The notes beneath the pieces are model-generated. The model was given only the letters and a program-made list of their open reading frames with translations, had not been told where the DNA came from and searched no databases. 64,000 nt of DNA. Origin: Pseudomonas sp. TH41 (GTDB lineage Bacteria; Pseudomonadota; Gammaproteobacteria; Pseudomonadales; Pseudomonadaceae). Shown in pieces: positions 54,180 to 61,698 of this stretch. The translations under genes and the position numbers were made by a program. The stretch is from the NCBI RefSeq assembly GCF_016650695.1, contig NZ_JAEKFH010000005.1:992001-1056000 (forward strand), read 5' to 3'. Every line of letters begins with the position of its first letter. Within the stretch, counting starts at the first letter, position 1.

Positions 54180-54512
54180 TCACTGATTTTTCTGCTGAGT
54201 TGAATCGTCAGATGCCAACGTTAGTGGCTGTTCCGGTGTTAGCTCCACATCGCTCTCAATTTCTGCCTGAGGTTGAGGAGTGACCGGGGCAAAAAGCGCC
54301 ACGAAACGGCGGACAACCCATTCAATCAGTGAAAGGACTCCAAAGGTGACGAAGCCAAAAATCAGCCCGACGCCCACAATGCTCAAAGGATGAATTTGCA
54401 CTGCGTCGGGGCTTTCCAACATGTATTGAAAAGCCTGAACAGCCACCGTCAGGCAGGCCGCAACGGCTGCCAGCACCTTCACAGATAACCAAAGCCGTCG
54501 CCATCTGGTCAT
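54180..54512 (-). CDS. small membrane protein of unknown function
   Basis: 110 residues from ATG 54512, preceded by GGAGG at 4 bases. Two hydrophobic segments (WLSVKVLAAVAACLTVAVQAF and LSIVGVGLIFGFVTFGVLSL) and an acidic, Gln/Pro-rich cytoplasmic tail. No family recognised. The frame remains open to 54614 but without a better signal. Single gene. Confidence 0.6.
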   Translation of the reverse strand: MTRWRRLWLSVKVLAAVAACLTVAVQAFQYMLESPDAVQIHPLSIVGVGLIFGFVTFGVLSLIEWVVRRFVALFAPVTPQPQAEIESDVELTPEQPLTLASDDSTQQKNQ

Positions 54513-54668
54513 GCATCCTCCCGTCATCCGGTGATTTGCTCTGTATGCATGATAGCTAATGAGCTGGTTGTGCCGTAATTCTTGAGTGCCCGGCTGCTCA
54601 CAGGCATTCGTCATAAGGCTAGGGAAGGATCAAAAAAAATCCCAGTTTTGGCCCTAATGCCGTTCAAT

Positions 54669-54768
54669 TGTAGGAGCGAGCTTGCTCGCGATGGACTCAA
54701 GAGCGCCGCGTTCAGCCAATAAACACGCGTTATCGTTAACGACCATCGCGAGCAAGCTCGCTCCTACA
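54669..54768. repeat. REP-type inverted repeat
   Basis: TGTAGGAGCGAGCTTGCTCG and complement, spacer with ACACGCGTTATCGTTAACGA, nearly the same spacer as in the REP at 42643 but inverted. Confidence 0.85.
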
Positions 54769-54813
54769 GTGGGGCAGGCGTTGGGCCGGGTTTAACAAGG
54801 TGGTCAGCCTGAG

Positions 54814-54853
54814 CGAGAAGCCCTGCAGGTTTACACTTGCAGGGCTTTTCTCG
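54814..54853. terminator. terminator hairpin downstream of the cupin gene
   Basis: CGAGAAGCCCTGCA and TGCAGGGCTTTTCTCG form a stem of 12 to 14 bp around a 10-base loop. It lies 49 bp beyond the stop of the minus-strand cupin gene. The T-run is better on the plus strand, where no gene just upstream needs it. Confidence 0.6.
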
Positions 54854-54901
54854 TTATCGGACGAGGACTCCATGAGCACGATGACGCTGCTCGGTATGGA
54901 A

Positions 54902-55252
54902 TCAATCCCCCAGGATCAGATAGGTTTTACGTACCGTTTCAGTGATTTCCCAAACGCCATGGGTATTCGGTGCAAAGTAGATCGCGTCACCTGCCTGGAA
55001 GGCTATGGGATCGCCGTTGTCCGGGATGAATACGCCCTTGCCTTCAACAAAGTAACTGTACTCGGCCTGCATGATCTGCCGCCTCAAACTGCCCGGTGTG
55101 CACTCCCAGATTCCGGTTGATACATTCTGCGAGGCGACGTCCTGGTCCAGCGCCGTGCGCGTCATGGGAATCGTTTCACCGACAGGTTTGCCGGCAGGGA
55201 TCGGAGCGCAAAACTGGGCGTCGTTCTGGAGTCGGATCAAAATAGGTGTCAT
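54902..55252 (-). CDS. cupin domain protein (DUF861/EutQ-like)
   Basis: 116 residues from ATG 55252 (AGGAAAT upstream). Single cupin barrel: TGIWECTPGSLRRQI, SYFVEGKGVFIPDNGDP, FQAGDAIYFAPNTHGVWEI. This is the DUF861 (ureidoglycine aminohydrolase-like) form. It starts 10 bp after the FAD oxidoreductase stop, so both are one operon. May bind the product of that enzyme or be an auxiliary enzyme. Confidence 0.85.
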   Translation of the reverse strand: MTPILIRLQNDAQFCAPIPAGKPVGETIPMTRTALDQDVASQNVSTGIWECTPGSLRRQIMQAEYSYFVEGKGVFIPDNGDPIAFQAGDAIYFAPNTHGVWEITETVRKTYLILGD

Positions 55253-55262
55253 GTAAATTTCC

Positions 55263-56669
55263 TCAAGATTTATCTTCAAGACCCGCCGGCGCAAAACCGG
55301 CCATCAACACATCCAGCCTGTTGGCTTTGTTGCCGCTGATTTCAGCCCGCTCTTTGCGGATGACTGCGTTGCGAACCATGGAGCCGCCAATAAAACGCAC
55401 AGGCTCGGGAGGGAATGCCTTGCAACGGCGTCCAACCAGCGCGCAGCCGCTCCATTCATCTTTTCTGCCAAGCGCCAGGCTGGCCAGGATGCGGCCACCG
55501 ATGCGACTGGGCCCTACCCCGTTTCCACTCCAGCCAATCCCGTAGTGGATGTTGTCGCAACCGTTCAGGTGGTTGAACACTGGGAGACTGTCGTAGGTAC
55601 GATCAATCGGGCCTGACCAGGAATGGGTCACTGCAACGTCATTCAACAGGGGGTAGGTTCGACGCAAATCCGCTTCAGTGAGGCTTATGCCCTCTTTATC
55701 TTCGCTGAACAGGGGTCCCATTTTTGACCCATAGGAAAGAGAGCCAGTCCCTTTCCCGAAGGCAATCCGCCCATCTGGCGTGGTGCGGTAGTAGTCCACC
55801 ATCAGCTGTGAATCGGTAATCGCTTCAGCGCCACTCCATCCCATATTGACCAGGCGATCGTTGATGGGCTGAGTCACCACAATGGAGCTGCCCACCGGGA
55901 CAAACAGCTTCGCCAATTCAGGTATGGCCGATGACCAGGCATTGGTTGCCAGCACGACACGCTTCGCATCGACCCGGCCATGTGCCGTGTGAATCCCGAC
56001 GTCGTCGCCCGGGTCAATGGCGGTAATCCCGCTGTTTTCGAATATTTCAACGCCAGCGTCCATCGCCACCTTGCGCATGCCACGCACCAGCGCCGCAGGC
56101 TGAACGGTGGCGTTACTGCGCTCCAGCACGCCGGCCAAATGAACATCCGAGCCAGTGCGTTTTGCCACTTCGCGGCGAGATAACCGCTCAAATGGCTTGG
56201 CGCCCAACTGCTCACAGGCTTCAAGCGTCGCGTTCCAGGAATCAATGTGCGCCGGGCATGTCGCGGTCCATAGCCAGCCTTTCTGTTTGAACGATGCGTC
56301 CAGCTGATGACGCTCACAAAACTCGCCCAATTCCGAGATCGCACGTTCGGCGCTGCGTGCCAAAAAGGTCGCTTGTTCAGTGGAACAAAACGAAGTGAGC
56401 GACTTGATTTTGGGCCACCAGGACATCACGAAACCGCCATTGCGCCCGGACGCCCCACCCCCGCAGACGTCTTTTTCCAAAACGATGACACGGCAGTGCG
56501 GCTCATACTCTTTGATGGTCAGCGCCGTCCATAACCCGACAAATCCGCCGCCGACAATCACGACATCAGCCGAATGCACGCCGTGAAGTGAATCAGACGG
56601 CTGGAGCGCAGGTTCAACGGACTGCAACCAAAAGCTTCTTTTCAACGGTGGGGTGACAGGGAATTTCAT
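55263..56669 (-). CDS. FAD-dependent amine/amino acid oxidase-like protein (DAO family)
   Basis: 468 residues from ATG 56669; a TTG 26 codons earlier is less likely. FAD motif VVIVGGGFVGLWTALTIKEY, GGGASGRNGGFVMSWWPK (flavin-contact loop), ATNAWSSAIPELAK, and C-terminal YGIGWSGNGVGPSRIGGRIL. The loop and overall form resemble PuuB and OrdL-like gamma-glutamylputrescine or amino acid oxidases. It should give an imine that RidA could hydrolyse. GC content looks lower than in the aru genes. Confidence 0.86.
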   Translation of the reverse strand: MKFPVTPPLKRSFWLQSVEPALQPSDSLHGVHSADVVIVGGGFVGLWTALTIKEYEPHCRVIVLEKDVCGGGASGRNGGFVMSWWPKIKSLTSFCSTEQATFLARSAERAISELGEFCERHQLDASFKQKGWLWTATCPAHIDSWNATLEACEQLGAKPFERLSRREVAKRTGSDVHLAGVLERSNATVQPAALVRGMRKVAMDAGVEIFENSGITAIDPGDDVGIHTAHGRVDAKRVVLATNAWSSAIPELAKLFVPVGSSIVVTQPINDRLVNMGWSGAEAITDSQLMVDYYRTTPDGRIAFGKGTGSLSYGSKMGPLFSEDKEGISLTEADLRRTYPLLNDVAVTHSWSGPIDRTYDSLPVFNHLNGCDNIHYGIGWSGNGVGPSRIGGRILASLALGRKDEWSGCALVGRRCKAFPPEPVRFIGGSMVRNAVIRKERAEISGNKANRLDVLMAGFAPAGLEDKS

Positions 56670-56749
56670 TGGCACGTCTCGTTTCAGGTGATCGTCTGAT
56701 GGATCTTGCGCATCGCCATTTCGGTCGTAGAAAGCTATCCCGGACAATC

Positions 56750-56787
56750 TAAAAAAACAACGATATTTTTACTGGCGGTAAATTTTC
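56750..56787. promoter_or_regulatory. 38-bp AT-rich operator candidate, copy 2
   Basis: TAAAAAAACAA, 4 variable bases, ATTTTTACT, 4 variable bases (GGCG), GTAAATTTTC. The inner palindrome is TTTACT-GGC-GGTAAA. It lies in the 258-bp divergent region between the FAD oxidase (minus) and ridA-type (plus) genes, matching the copy at 51385 with one base gap. Confidence 0.6.
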
Positions 56788-56927
56788 AGATTATTTTAAA
56801 GACCTGCCGATTTCTCCTGTTTATCGTCATTTTCTTCCTAGCCCACTGATCGCAGCAGCCCACACACTTTGCGGCAAGACCCGCCGCAGTGGCCTGTGGC
56901 TATTAAATCAACAAGAAGGAGGTCGGT

Positions 56928-57275
56928 ATGAACATCGAACGATTGGGCGTAAATGCCCGCTACAGCCAGTGCGTCATCTGTGATGGAAAGATCGAAACAT
57001 CCGGAATCGTCGCTCGTGACCCAAGCCTTGGCATTGGCGCCCAAACCCATGACGTCCTGCAGCAACTGGAGGGCATTCTTGCCATGGCGAAAGTCGACAA
57101 GTCCCGCCTGACCAAAGTGCAAATCTGGCTCGCCAACACCAACGACTTCTGCGCCATGAACGAGGTCTACGACGCCTGGGTTGACCGTGACAATCCGCCG
57201 GTCCGTGCCTGCGTCGGGTCTGCACTGGCAGATAGCCGCTACCTTCTGGAAATCCAGGCCACGGCCATCGGCTGA
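56928..57275 (+). CDS. RidA family protein (imine/enamine deaminase)
   Basis: 115 residues, MNIERLGVNARYSQCVICDG at the N-terminus, QLEGILAMAKVDKSRLTKVQIWL in the middle and VRACVGSALADSRYLLEI, where the Arg corresponds to the catalytic Arg105 of RidA. It hydrolyses reactive imines or enamines to ketones and ammonia. AAGGAGG stands 5 bases before the ATG. It is head-to-head with the FAD oxidase, which would make such imines. Confidence 0.9.
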   Translation: MNIERLGVNARYSQCVICDGKIETSGIVARDPSLGIGAQTHDVLQQLEGILAMAKVDKSRLTKVQIWLANTNDFCAMNEVYDAWVDRDNPPVRACVGSALADSRYLLEIQATAIG

Positions 57276-57355
57276 ACCGCACGCTTGCGGCGCCTTTTTC
57301 CACACCCCCCGCGCCTCCCCCGAAAAAACACAATTGATGCCTTTAGGAGCTGTCG

Positions 57356-58297
57356 ATGATGCATGACGTTGTATTCCTGGACCGTGACGGTTTTGCAGAA
57401 AGCGTGGAGATAAAGGAATTGCCGTTCGCGCACCGTTGGACGAGTCATGGCTACACGCCGCCAGAGGCAATGGTTCCTCGATTGGCTAACGCCACCATCG
57501 CCATTTCCAGCGGCGTGCCTTTGTCGGTGCACCAACTGGAGCAACTGCCGTCACTGCGGATGATTTCGCTGGCGATGACCGGCACCGACGTGGTGGATCT
57601 CGACTATTGCCACCAGCGCGGTATCCATGTCAGCAGCGTTCCGGGTTACGGCACGCATGCGGTTGCCGAGCACGCGTTGGCGATGATCTTCGCCCTGATG
57701 CGCAACGTGGGCCGCTACCACCAGTTGCTGATGAGTGTTCGCGAACAAGGCAAAAGCATGAGCAACGCCTATTTCGATTACCCCATCCGCGATCTGCGCG
57801 GCAAGGTACTGGGCATCATTGGCCATGGTCCCATTGCACAACGCCTGGCGGAACTGGCCACGCGCCTGGACATGATCGTTTACTTTCATGATCGCGACGG
57901 TCGCTACGTCGGTGAACGCTATCTGCCGCTGGAACAATTGCTCACAAGCAGTGATGTGGTGTCGATCAACTGCCCACTGACGCCACAGACCCGACACCTG
58001 ATCGGTCGTGAACAGTTGGAATGGATGAAGAACGATGCCGTGCTGATCAATACCGCACGGGGAGCCGTGATCAATGAACCCGATCTGATAGGCGCCTTGC
58101 AGCAGGGTCAGATTGCGGGTGCGGCACTCGATGTCGTCACCCATGAGCCGATTAGCGTCGATGACCCACTGCTGCACCTGGCAGCCACACACAACCTGAT
58201 TCTCAATCCGCATGTCGCCTGGAGCAGTGCCGAGGCCATGCAGGGACTGATGGATGCCGCGCTGGAAAATGTCACAGCGTTCGTCACCGGTCATTGA
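57356..58297 (+). CDS. D-2-hydroxyacid dehydrogenase
   Basis: 313 residues. LGIIGHGPIAQRLAEL (NAD loop, around 155), catalytic Arg in LINTARGAVINEPDL, Glu in VVTHEPISVDD and His in LNPHVAWSS are all intact. It reduces a 2-oxoacid to the D-2-hydroxyacid or the reverse. It is 80 bp after the ridA-type gene and 88 bp before the MFS gene in the same direction. Either of two adjacent ATGs may be the start. Confidence 0.87.
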   Translation: MMHDVVFLDRDGFAESVEIKELPFAHRWTSHGYTPPEAMVPRLANATIAISSGVPLSVHQLEQLPSLRMISLAMTGTDVVDLDYCHQRGIHVSSVPGYGTHAVAEHALAMIFALMRNVGRYHQLLMSVREQGKSMSNAYFDYPIRDLRGKVLGIIGHGPIAQRLAELATRLDMIVYFHDRDGRYVGERYLPLEQLLTSSDVVSINCPLTPQTRHLIGREQLEWMKNDAVLINTARGAVINEPDLIGALQQGQIAGAALDVVTHEPISVDDPLLHLAATHNLILNPHVAWSSAEAMQGLMDAALENVTAFVTGH

Positions 58298-58385
58298 ACC
58301 CGATTACGACGTCCTGACCGTCGTTTGCTTCACCCTTGTAAGCCCATAACCCAATAAATAGAAAAACAACAGGCAGGTTATTGTC

Positions 58386-59687
58386 ATGCAAAACGTCGAG
58401 ATAACGAGTACCCGCTCTTTTGATGAATCGCCTATTCGCCCATTGCATATCAAGGCCGCCGTGGGTGGCGTCGGAGGCCAGTTCTGTGACGGCTACGTGC
58501 TGGGCATCATCGGTATTGCCATCAGCCTGGCAACCATTCCATTGGGCCTGGATGCTCTGTGGCTTGGCTTACTCGGAGGCGCCGCACTGATTGGTCTGTT
58601 CCTCGGTAGTTTACTGACCGGGCCGCTGGCAGACCGATTCGGCAGGAAGCATATCTATCGCTGGAACATGGCGCTGTTCTGCGTCGTTTCCATCGCCCAG
58701 TTCTTCGCCCAGGATGCATCACAACTTTTAGTGCTCAGGCTCCTGTTGGGTTTTGCATTAGGCTCCGATTTTGTTGTCGGCGTATCGCTGGTAGCGGAGT
58801 TGGTGCCACAGCGTTTCAGGGGACCGTTACTTGCGTTGATGGCCGTTGCCTGGACGCTCGGTTTCACGATCTCCTATGTCATCGGCTATATGCTGCAAAC
58901 AATGGGTGATGATGCCTGGCGGTGGATATTGTTCAGTAGCGCAGTGCCTTCCCTGTTGGTCTTTCTTGTAAGACAAGGCACCCCCGAGTCACCGCTGTGG
59001 CTAATGAAGAAGGGGCGCCAACGCGAAGCTCGCGAGGTGGTCGAGCGTCTTGGCGGTGGCGATCTGCCCAGGATCGAGCAAAATGTGGTGAAAGCCTCCT
59101 GGAGCCAACTGTTCAGTCGTAAATGGCGTCGCAACACTTTGGTCGGCGCAGTGTTCTATACCTGCCAGGTCATTCCTTACTTCGCCATGAGTACGTTCAT
59201 TCCGCGCATTTTCACAGCGTTGAAGGTGGAAGACAGTTACACCGGCGGCCTGGTCTACAACATCTTTCTGCTGGCAGGCTCAGTGATCGGGCTGATGTTG
59301 ATCAACCGGCTGACACGTCGGGCGTTTCTGATCGGCACGTTCAGTATCAACGCGATTGCACTGTTTATACTGGCAACCTGGAGCGGCATGCCTGCGGTCT
59401 ATGTGGTGGGTGTGTTCGCGATCTTCGCTTTTGTAATGGCGGCGTCCGGGGTGCTGGAATTCGCCTATACCTCAGAACTGTTTCCCACAGAGTTACGCGC
59501 ATCCGGGGTAGGCCTGTCGGTGGCCGCCAGCCGCATTGGTGCGGCCTCCTGCACCTTTCTCCTGCCAGTGGTAATGGAGCGCTTCGGCACTTCAATGGCC
59601 ATCGGTGCCTGCGTGGCGGCCCTGGTTATCGGTGCACTGGTCTGTCAGCGATGGGCCCCCGAAACCAATCCTCGCTACGTTAGCTGA
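58386..59687 (+). CDS. MFS transporter of the amine oxidase cluster
   Basis: 433 residues, 12 spans. LTGPLADRFGRKHIYRWN between helices 2 and 3, GFALGSDFVVGVSLVAELVPQRFRG (sugar-porter-like motif) and ASGVLEFAYTSELFPTELRASGVG. It belongs to the metabolite:H+ symporter-type MFS. Third plus-strand gene of the ridA run. Likely imports the substrate of the FAD oxidase or exports the 2-hydroxyacid; direction is unknown. Confidence 0.87.
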   Translation: MQNVEITSTRSFDESPIRPLHIKAAVGGVGGQFCDGYVLGIIGIAISLATIPLGLDALWLGLLGGAALIGLFLGSLLTGPLADRFGRKHIYRWNMALFCVVSIAQFFAQDASQLLVLRLLLGFALGSDFVVGVSLVAELVPQRFRGPLLALMAVAWTLGFTISYVIGYMLQTMGDDAWRWILFSSAVPSLLVFLVRQGTPESPLWLMKKGRQREAREVVERLGGGDLPRIEQNVVKASWSQLFSRKWRRNTLVGAVFYTCQVIPYFAMSTFIPRIFTALKVEDSYTGGLVYNIFLLAGSVIGLMLINRLTRRAFLIGTFSINAIALFILATWSGMPAVYVVGVFAIFAFVMAASGVLEFAYTSELFPTELRASGVGLSVAASRIGAASCTFLLPVVMERFGTSMAIGACVAALVIGALVCQRWAPETNPRYVS

Positions 59688-59743
59688 CCCCTGCTAACAC
59701 GGCTTGCTACTACAGCGGGAGTAGCAAGCCATTTGCCTTCGAG

Positions 59744-60769
59744 CTAAACCAATCGTTCAGTCTGATGCCGCAACTTGCGGAACAGATGCGGTGTTTCGCC
59801 ATAGGCCTTGCGGAACTGCTGAATGAAATGTGAGGCGTCCGAAAAACCGGTGGCGTAAGCAATCTGGGTGACATGCAGACTGGTGTCGCTAAGCAACTTG
59901 CGTGCATGCTGCAACCGTAACTTGCGCCAGTATTGCGCAGGCGGTTGATGGGTATTGAGCATAAACCCGCGATGCAGCTGACGCTCACTACAACCCAGGC
60001 TGGCGGCAAGTTGCTTAAGCGTGCAGTGGCTGTCGAAACTCATCTTCATATAGTCGATGGCACGTTGCACCAATGGATCCTGATAGACATGGGGTACGGT
60101 TATTTCGCCGTTGCGCTGAATTTCCTCATCGTCAACCAGCAAGTACTCCAGCCCCTTCTGAGCCCGGCGTTTTCCACAATGGCGGCTGATGATCTCCGCG
60201 GCCAGTTCAAAAGCGGTTCCGCCCGGACACGTAAATATCCCTTCGTCCTCGATATAACTCTTGTCGACGACGATATGGGTGTCAGGAAACATCGCTGCAA
60301 ATTCGTTGCGCACCGTGAAGTGCACCGCGCAGCGTCGACCTTTGAGCAGGCCTGCAATGCCAAGGGTGAAGTAGGAAGCACAGAGCGCGATAATCGGAAC
60401 GTTTCGCGCATGCATGTGGTGAATGTAGGCGAGCAACTCCGGCCCTGGATTCAGCACACCCGAAAGCAGGCCGCCCGCCAGCACCACATAGTCGTAGTGG
60501 GCGTCCAGGTCGAGGCGTCTGGTCGGAGCGATCGGCAGTCCGCAACTCGCCGTCACTGGCTCACCGCTTACGCTTAACCAATCCCATTGACAGAGAATTT
60601 GTCGACTGTCGAAAGAGCGGTCTGCGGCAAAGCGCAGCGAGTCGACAAAACCAGCCACCGGGGTCAGGGTGAACTGATCGATAAGCACGAAGGCCACGCG
60701 CAGATCAGGTTTGGGGGTCGCCTGTTCCGGAGCGTCATCCGACAATTCAAAACGGCTCTGAGTCTTCAC
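59744..60769 (-). CDS. GlxA-type AraC-family regulator
   Basis: 341 residues from GTG 60769; GGAG lies 8 bases upstream. N-terminal DJ-1/PfpI domain (RVAFVLIDQFTLTPVAGFVDSL, YVVLAGGLLSGVLNP, IALCASYFTLGIAGLL) with Cys of CASYFTL at the nucleophile elbow; C-terminal AraC HTH (CTLKQLAASLGCSERQLHRGF, IAYATGFSDASHFIQQFRKAYGETPHLFRK). This class includes GbdR, CdhR and ArgR, which activate amine and amino acid catabolism in Pseudomonas. Converges with the MFS gene and may control the cluster. Confidence 0.9.
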   Translation of the reverse strand: MKTQSRFELSDDAPEQATPKPDLRVAFVLIDQFTLTPVAGFVDSLRFAADRSFDSRQILCQWDWLSVSGEPVTASCGLPIAPTRRLDLDAHYDYVVLAGGLLSGVLNPGPELLAYIHHMHARNVPIIALCASYFTLGIAGLLKGRRCAVHFTVRNEFAAMFPDTHIVVDKSYIEDEGIFTCPGGTAFELAAEIISRHCGKRRAQKGLEYLLVDDEEIQRNGEITVPHVYQDPLVQRAIDYMKMSFDSHCTLKQLAASLGCSERQLHRGFMLNTHQPPAQYWRKLRLQHARKLLSDTSLHVTQIAYATGFSDASHFIQQFRKAYGETPHLFRKLRHQTERLV

Positions 60770-61200
60770 GCTATTTACTCCAGAAGCACCCGGATGCCAG
60801 CCTGATCAATTGAAGGCTTGGTCGAAATTCGTGTGATGGCGGTAGCAAGGGAAGCCTCACTACGGGTTGCGCTGGTTTCGAACAGAACCATTGGTCCTGT
60901 CCGCAGCAACGCGATGCTACCGCTTGCTAACAGGCCGGTGCAACTGATGATCGGGCAGGCTCCGTGTCTAGTCCTGAAACAGGTTTACACCTGTTTCAGG
61001 ACTAGACAAATGTCAGTGCATCCGAGAGTCGAACAGCACTTCACGTTTAACGAAAAGGCGAACTCTGGATTCGTCTGACATCCCGCTCCTGATTTTTCGG
61101 CTCGTCTAGCGGGATGGGGTTTTGCCCTTAAGCTCAGCAACGCTTGGGCAAAAAAGCCTTGGCTACCGAAAACCATCTGCATTCAAAAGGAGCTTTCCCA
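60770..61200. other. 431-bp intergenic region
   Basis: Upstream of the GlxA-type gene (minus) and a small plus-strand gene. The only strong structure is the 44-bp palindrome at 60965-61008. Apart from that I see no conserved coding frame. Confidence 0.6.
60965..61008. repeat. 44-bp perfect palindrome with 4-base centre
   Basis: Left arm TGTCTAGTCCTGAAACAGGT, loop TTAC, right arm the exact complement. The outer end TGTCTAGTCCTGAA looks like an insertion sequence terminus, so this may be two IS ends joined head to head, left after loss of the element. Confidence 0.65.
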
Positions 61201-61410
61201 ATGGCTAGAGATAAAGCGAAAGACGACAAACACAGTTCGGCGGCCTTTGAGAAGGCGGAAGAGGTGATGGAAAAACATCGGCGTATCGAAATGTCGAAAC
61301 AAGCCTATGCCCGAGCGCTGGAGATCCTTAACGAAGATACGACTCCAACGCCTGGGTTACTGAACCTGATGAGAGGGAAGCATGGGGACAAAAGCGATCC
61401 CGGCTTGTGA
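61201..61410 (+). CDS. small protein of unknown function
   Basis: 69 residues from ATG 61201, GGAGC 8 bases upstream. MARDKAKDDKHSSAAFEKAEE, EKHRRIEMSKQAYARALEIL, PTPGLLNLMRGKHGD: charged, helical, no signal or membrane segment. The frame extends to 61144 without a better start. No domain recognised. It is followed by the strong terminator at 61461. Confidence 0.6.
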   Translation: MARDKAKDDKHSSAAFEKAEEVMEKHRRIEMSKQAYARALEILNEDTTPTPGLLNLMRGKHGDKSDPGL

Positions 61411-61460
61411 AATCGACAACAATTTGCAGGCGCGTTTTGAGTCTTACCTCTATCGGAAAC

Positions 61461-61498
61461 GAAAAAGCCCCGTAACTTTTCAGCTACGGGGCTTTTTC
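61461..61498. terminator. bidirectional rho-independent terminator
   Basis: GAAAAAGCCCCGTA and TACGGGGCTTTTTC, a perfect 14-bp stem with loop ACTTTTCAGC and A/T tracts on both sides. It ends the small gene at 61410 and, read on the minus strand, stands just after the tRNA-Ser 3' fragment, whose terminator it once was (inference). Confidence 0.85.
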
Positions 61499-61505
61499 TA
61501 TGTAA

Positions 61506-61519
61506 TGGCGGAGAGATAG
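61506..61519 (-). other. attachment site: 3' fragment of a tRNA-Ser gene (attL candidate)
   Basis: TGGCGGAGAGATAG on the plus strand is CTATCTCTCCGCCA on the minus strand, which is the 3' acceptor end with CCA of a tRNA-Ser. The match to a tRNA stops after 14 bases. Followed on the tRNA's downstream side by a terminator and on the other side by an integrase. It is the usual left-over of integration into a tRNA 3' end. Confidence 0.65.
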
Positions 61520-61698
61520 TCCGCCTAATCGGCATCCAAGAAATTCCAATCAAGTCCTTCAACCCTAGGAAATATTAGGCTTTAAACCTAGTATCAGTCC
61601 ATATCTGTCCGACACCACCCCATTGCTTCCCACCACAAGTGGGGGAACAAATGGGGGAACTGTCGCGAGCACCACGAATTCCTTCACGGTGAAAGCTC

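Larger units (their letters stand above)
54513..54901. other. 389-bp intergenic region
   Basis: It holds a REP repeat (54669-54768) and a terminator hairpin (54814-54853). Just after the hairpin an ATG at 54872 with GAGGA begins an ORF that runs antisense to the cupin gene; see rejected items. Nothing else recognised. Confidence 0.6.

Noticed and set aside
1426..54768. Regularly repeated palindromes as a CRISPR array
   Set aside because: They are scattered single REP pairs without regular spacing or cas genes.
54872..55120. Plus-strand ORF beginning MSTMTLLGMESI with a good GAGGA site just after a terminator
   Set aside because: Apart from the first dozen codons it is antisense to the cupin gene, which has a clear fold. 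The start may be a remnant of a lost gene, but I cannot show it.
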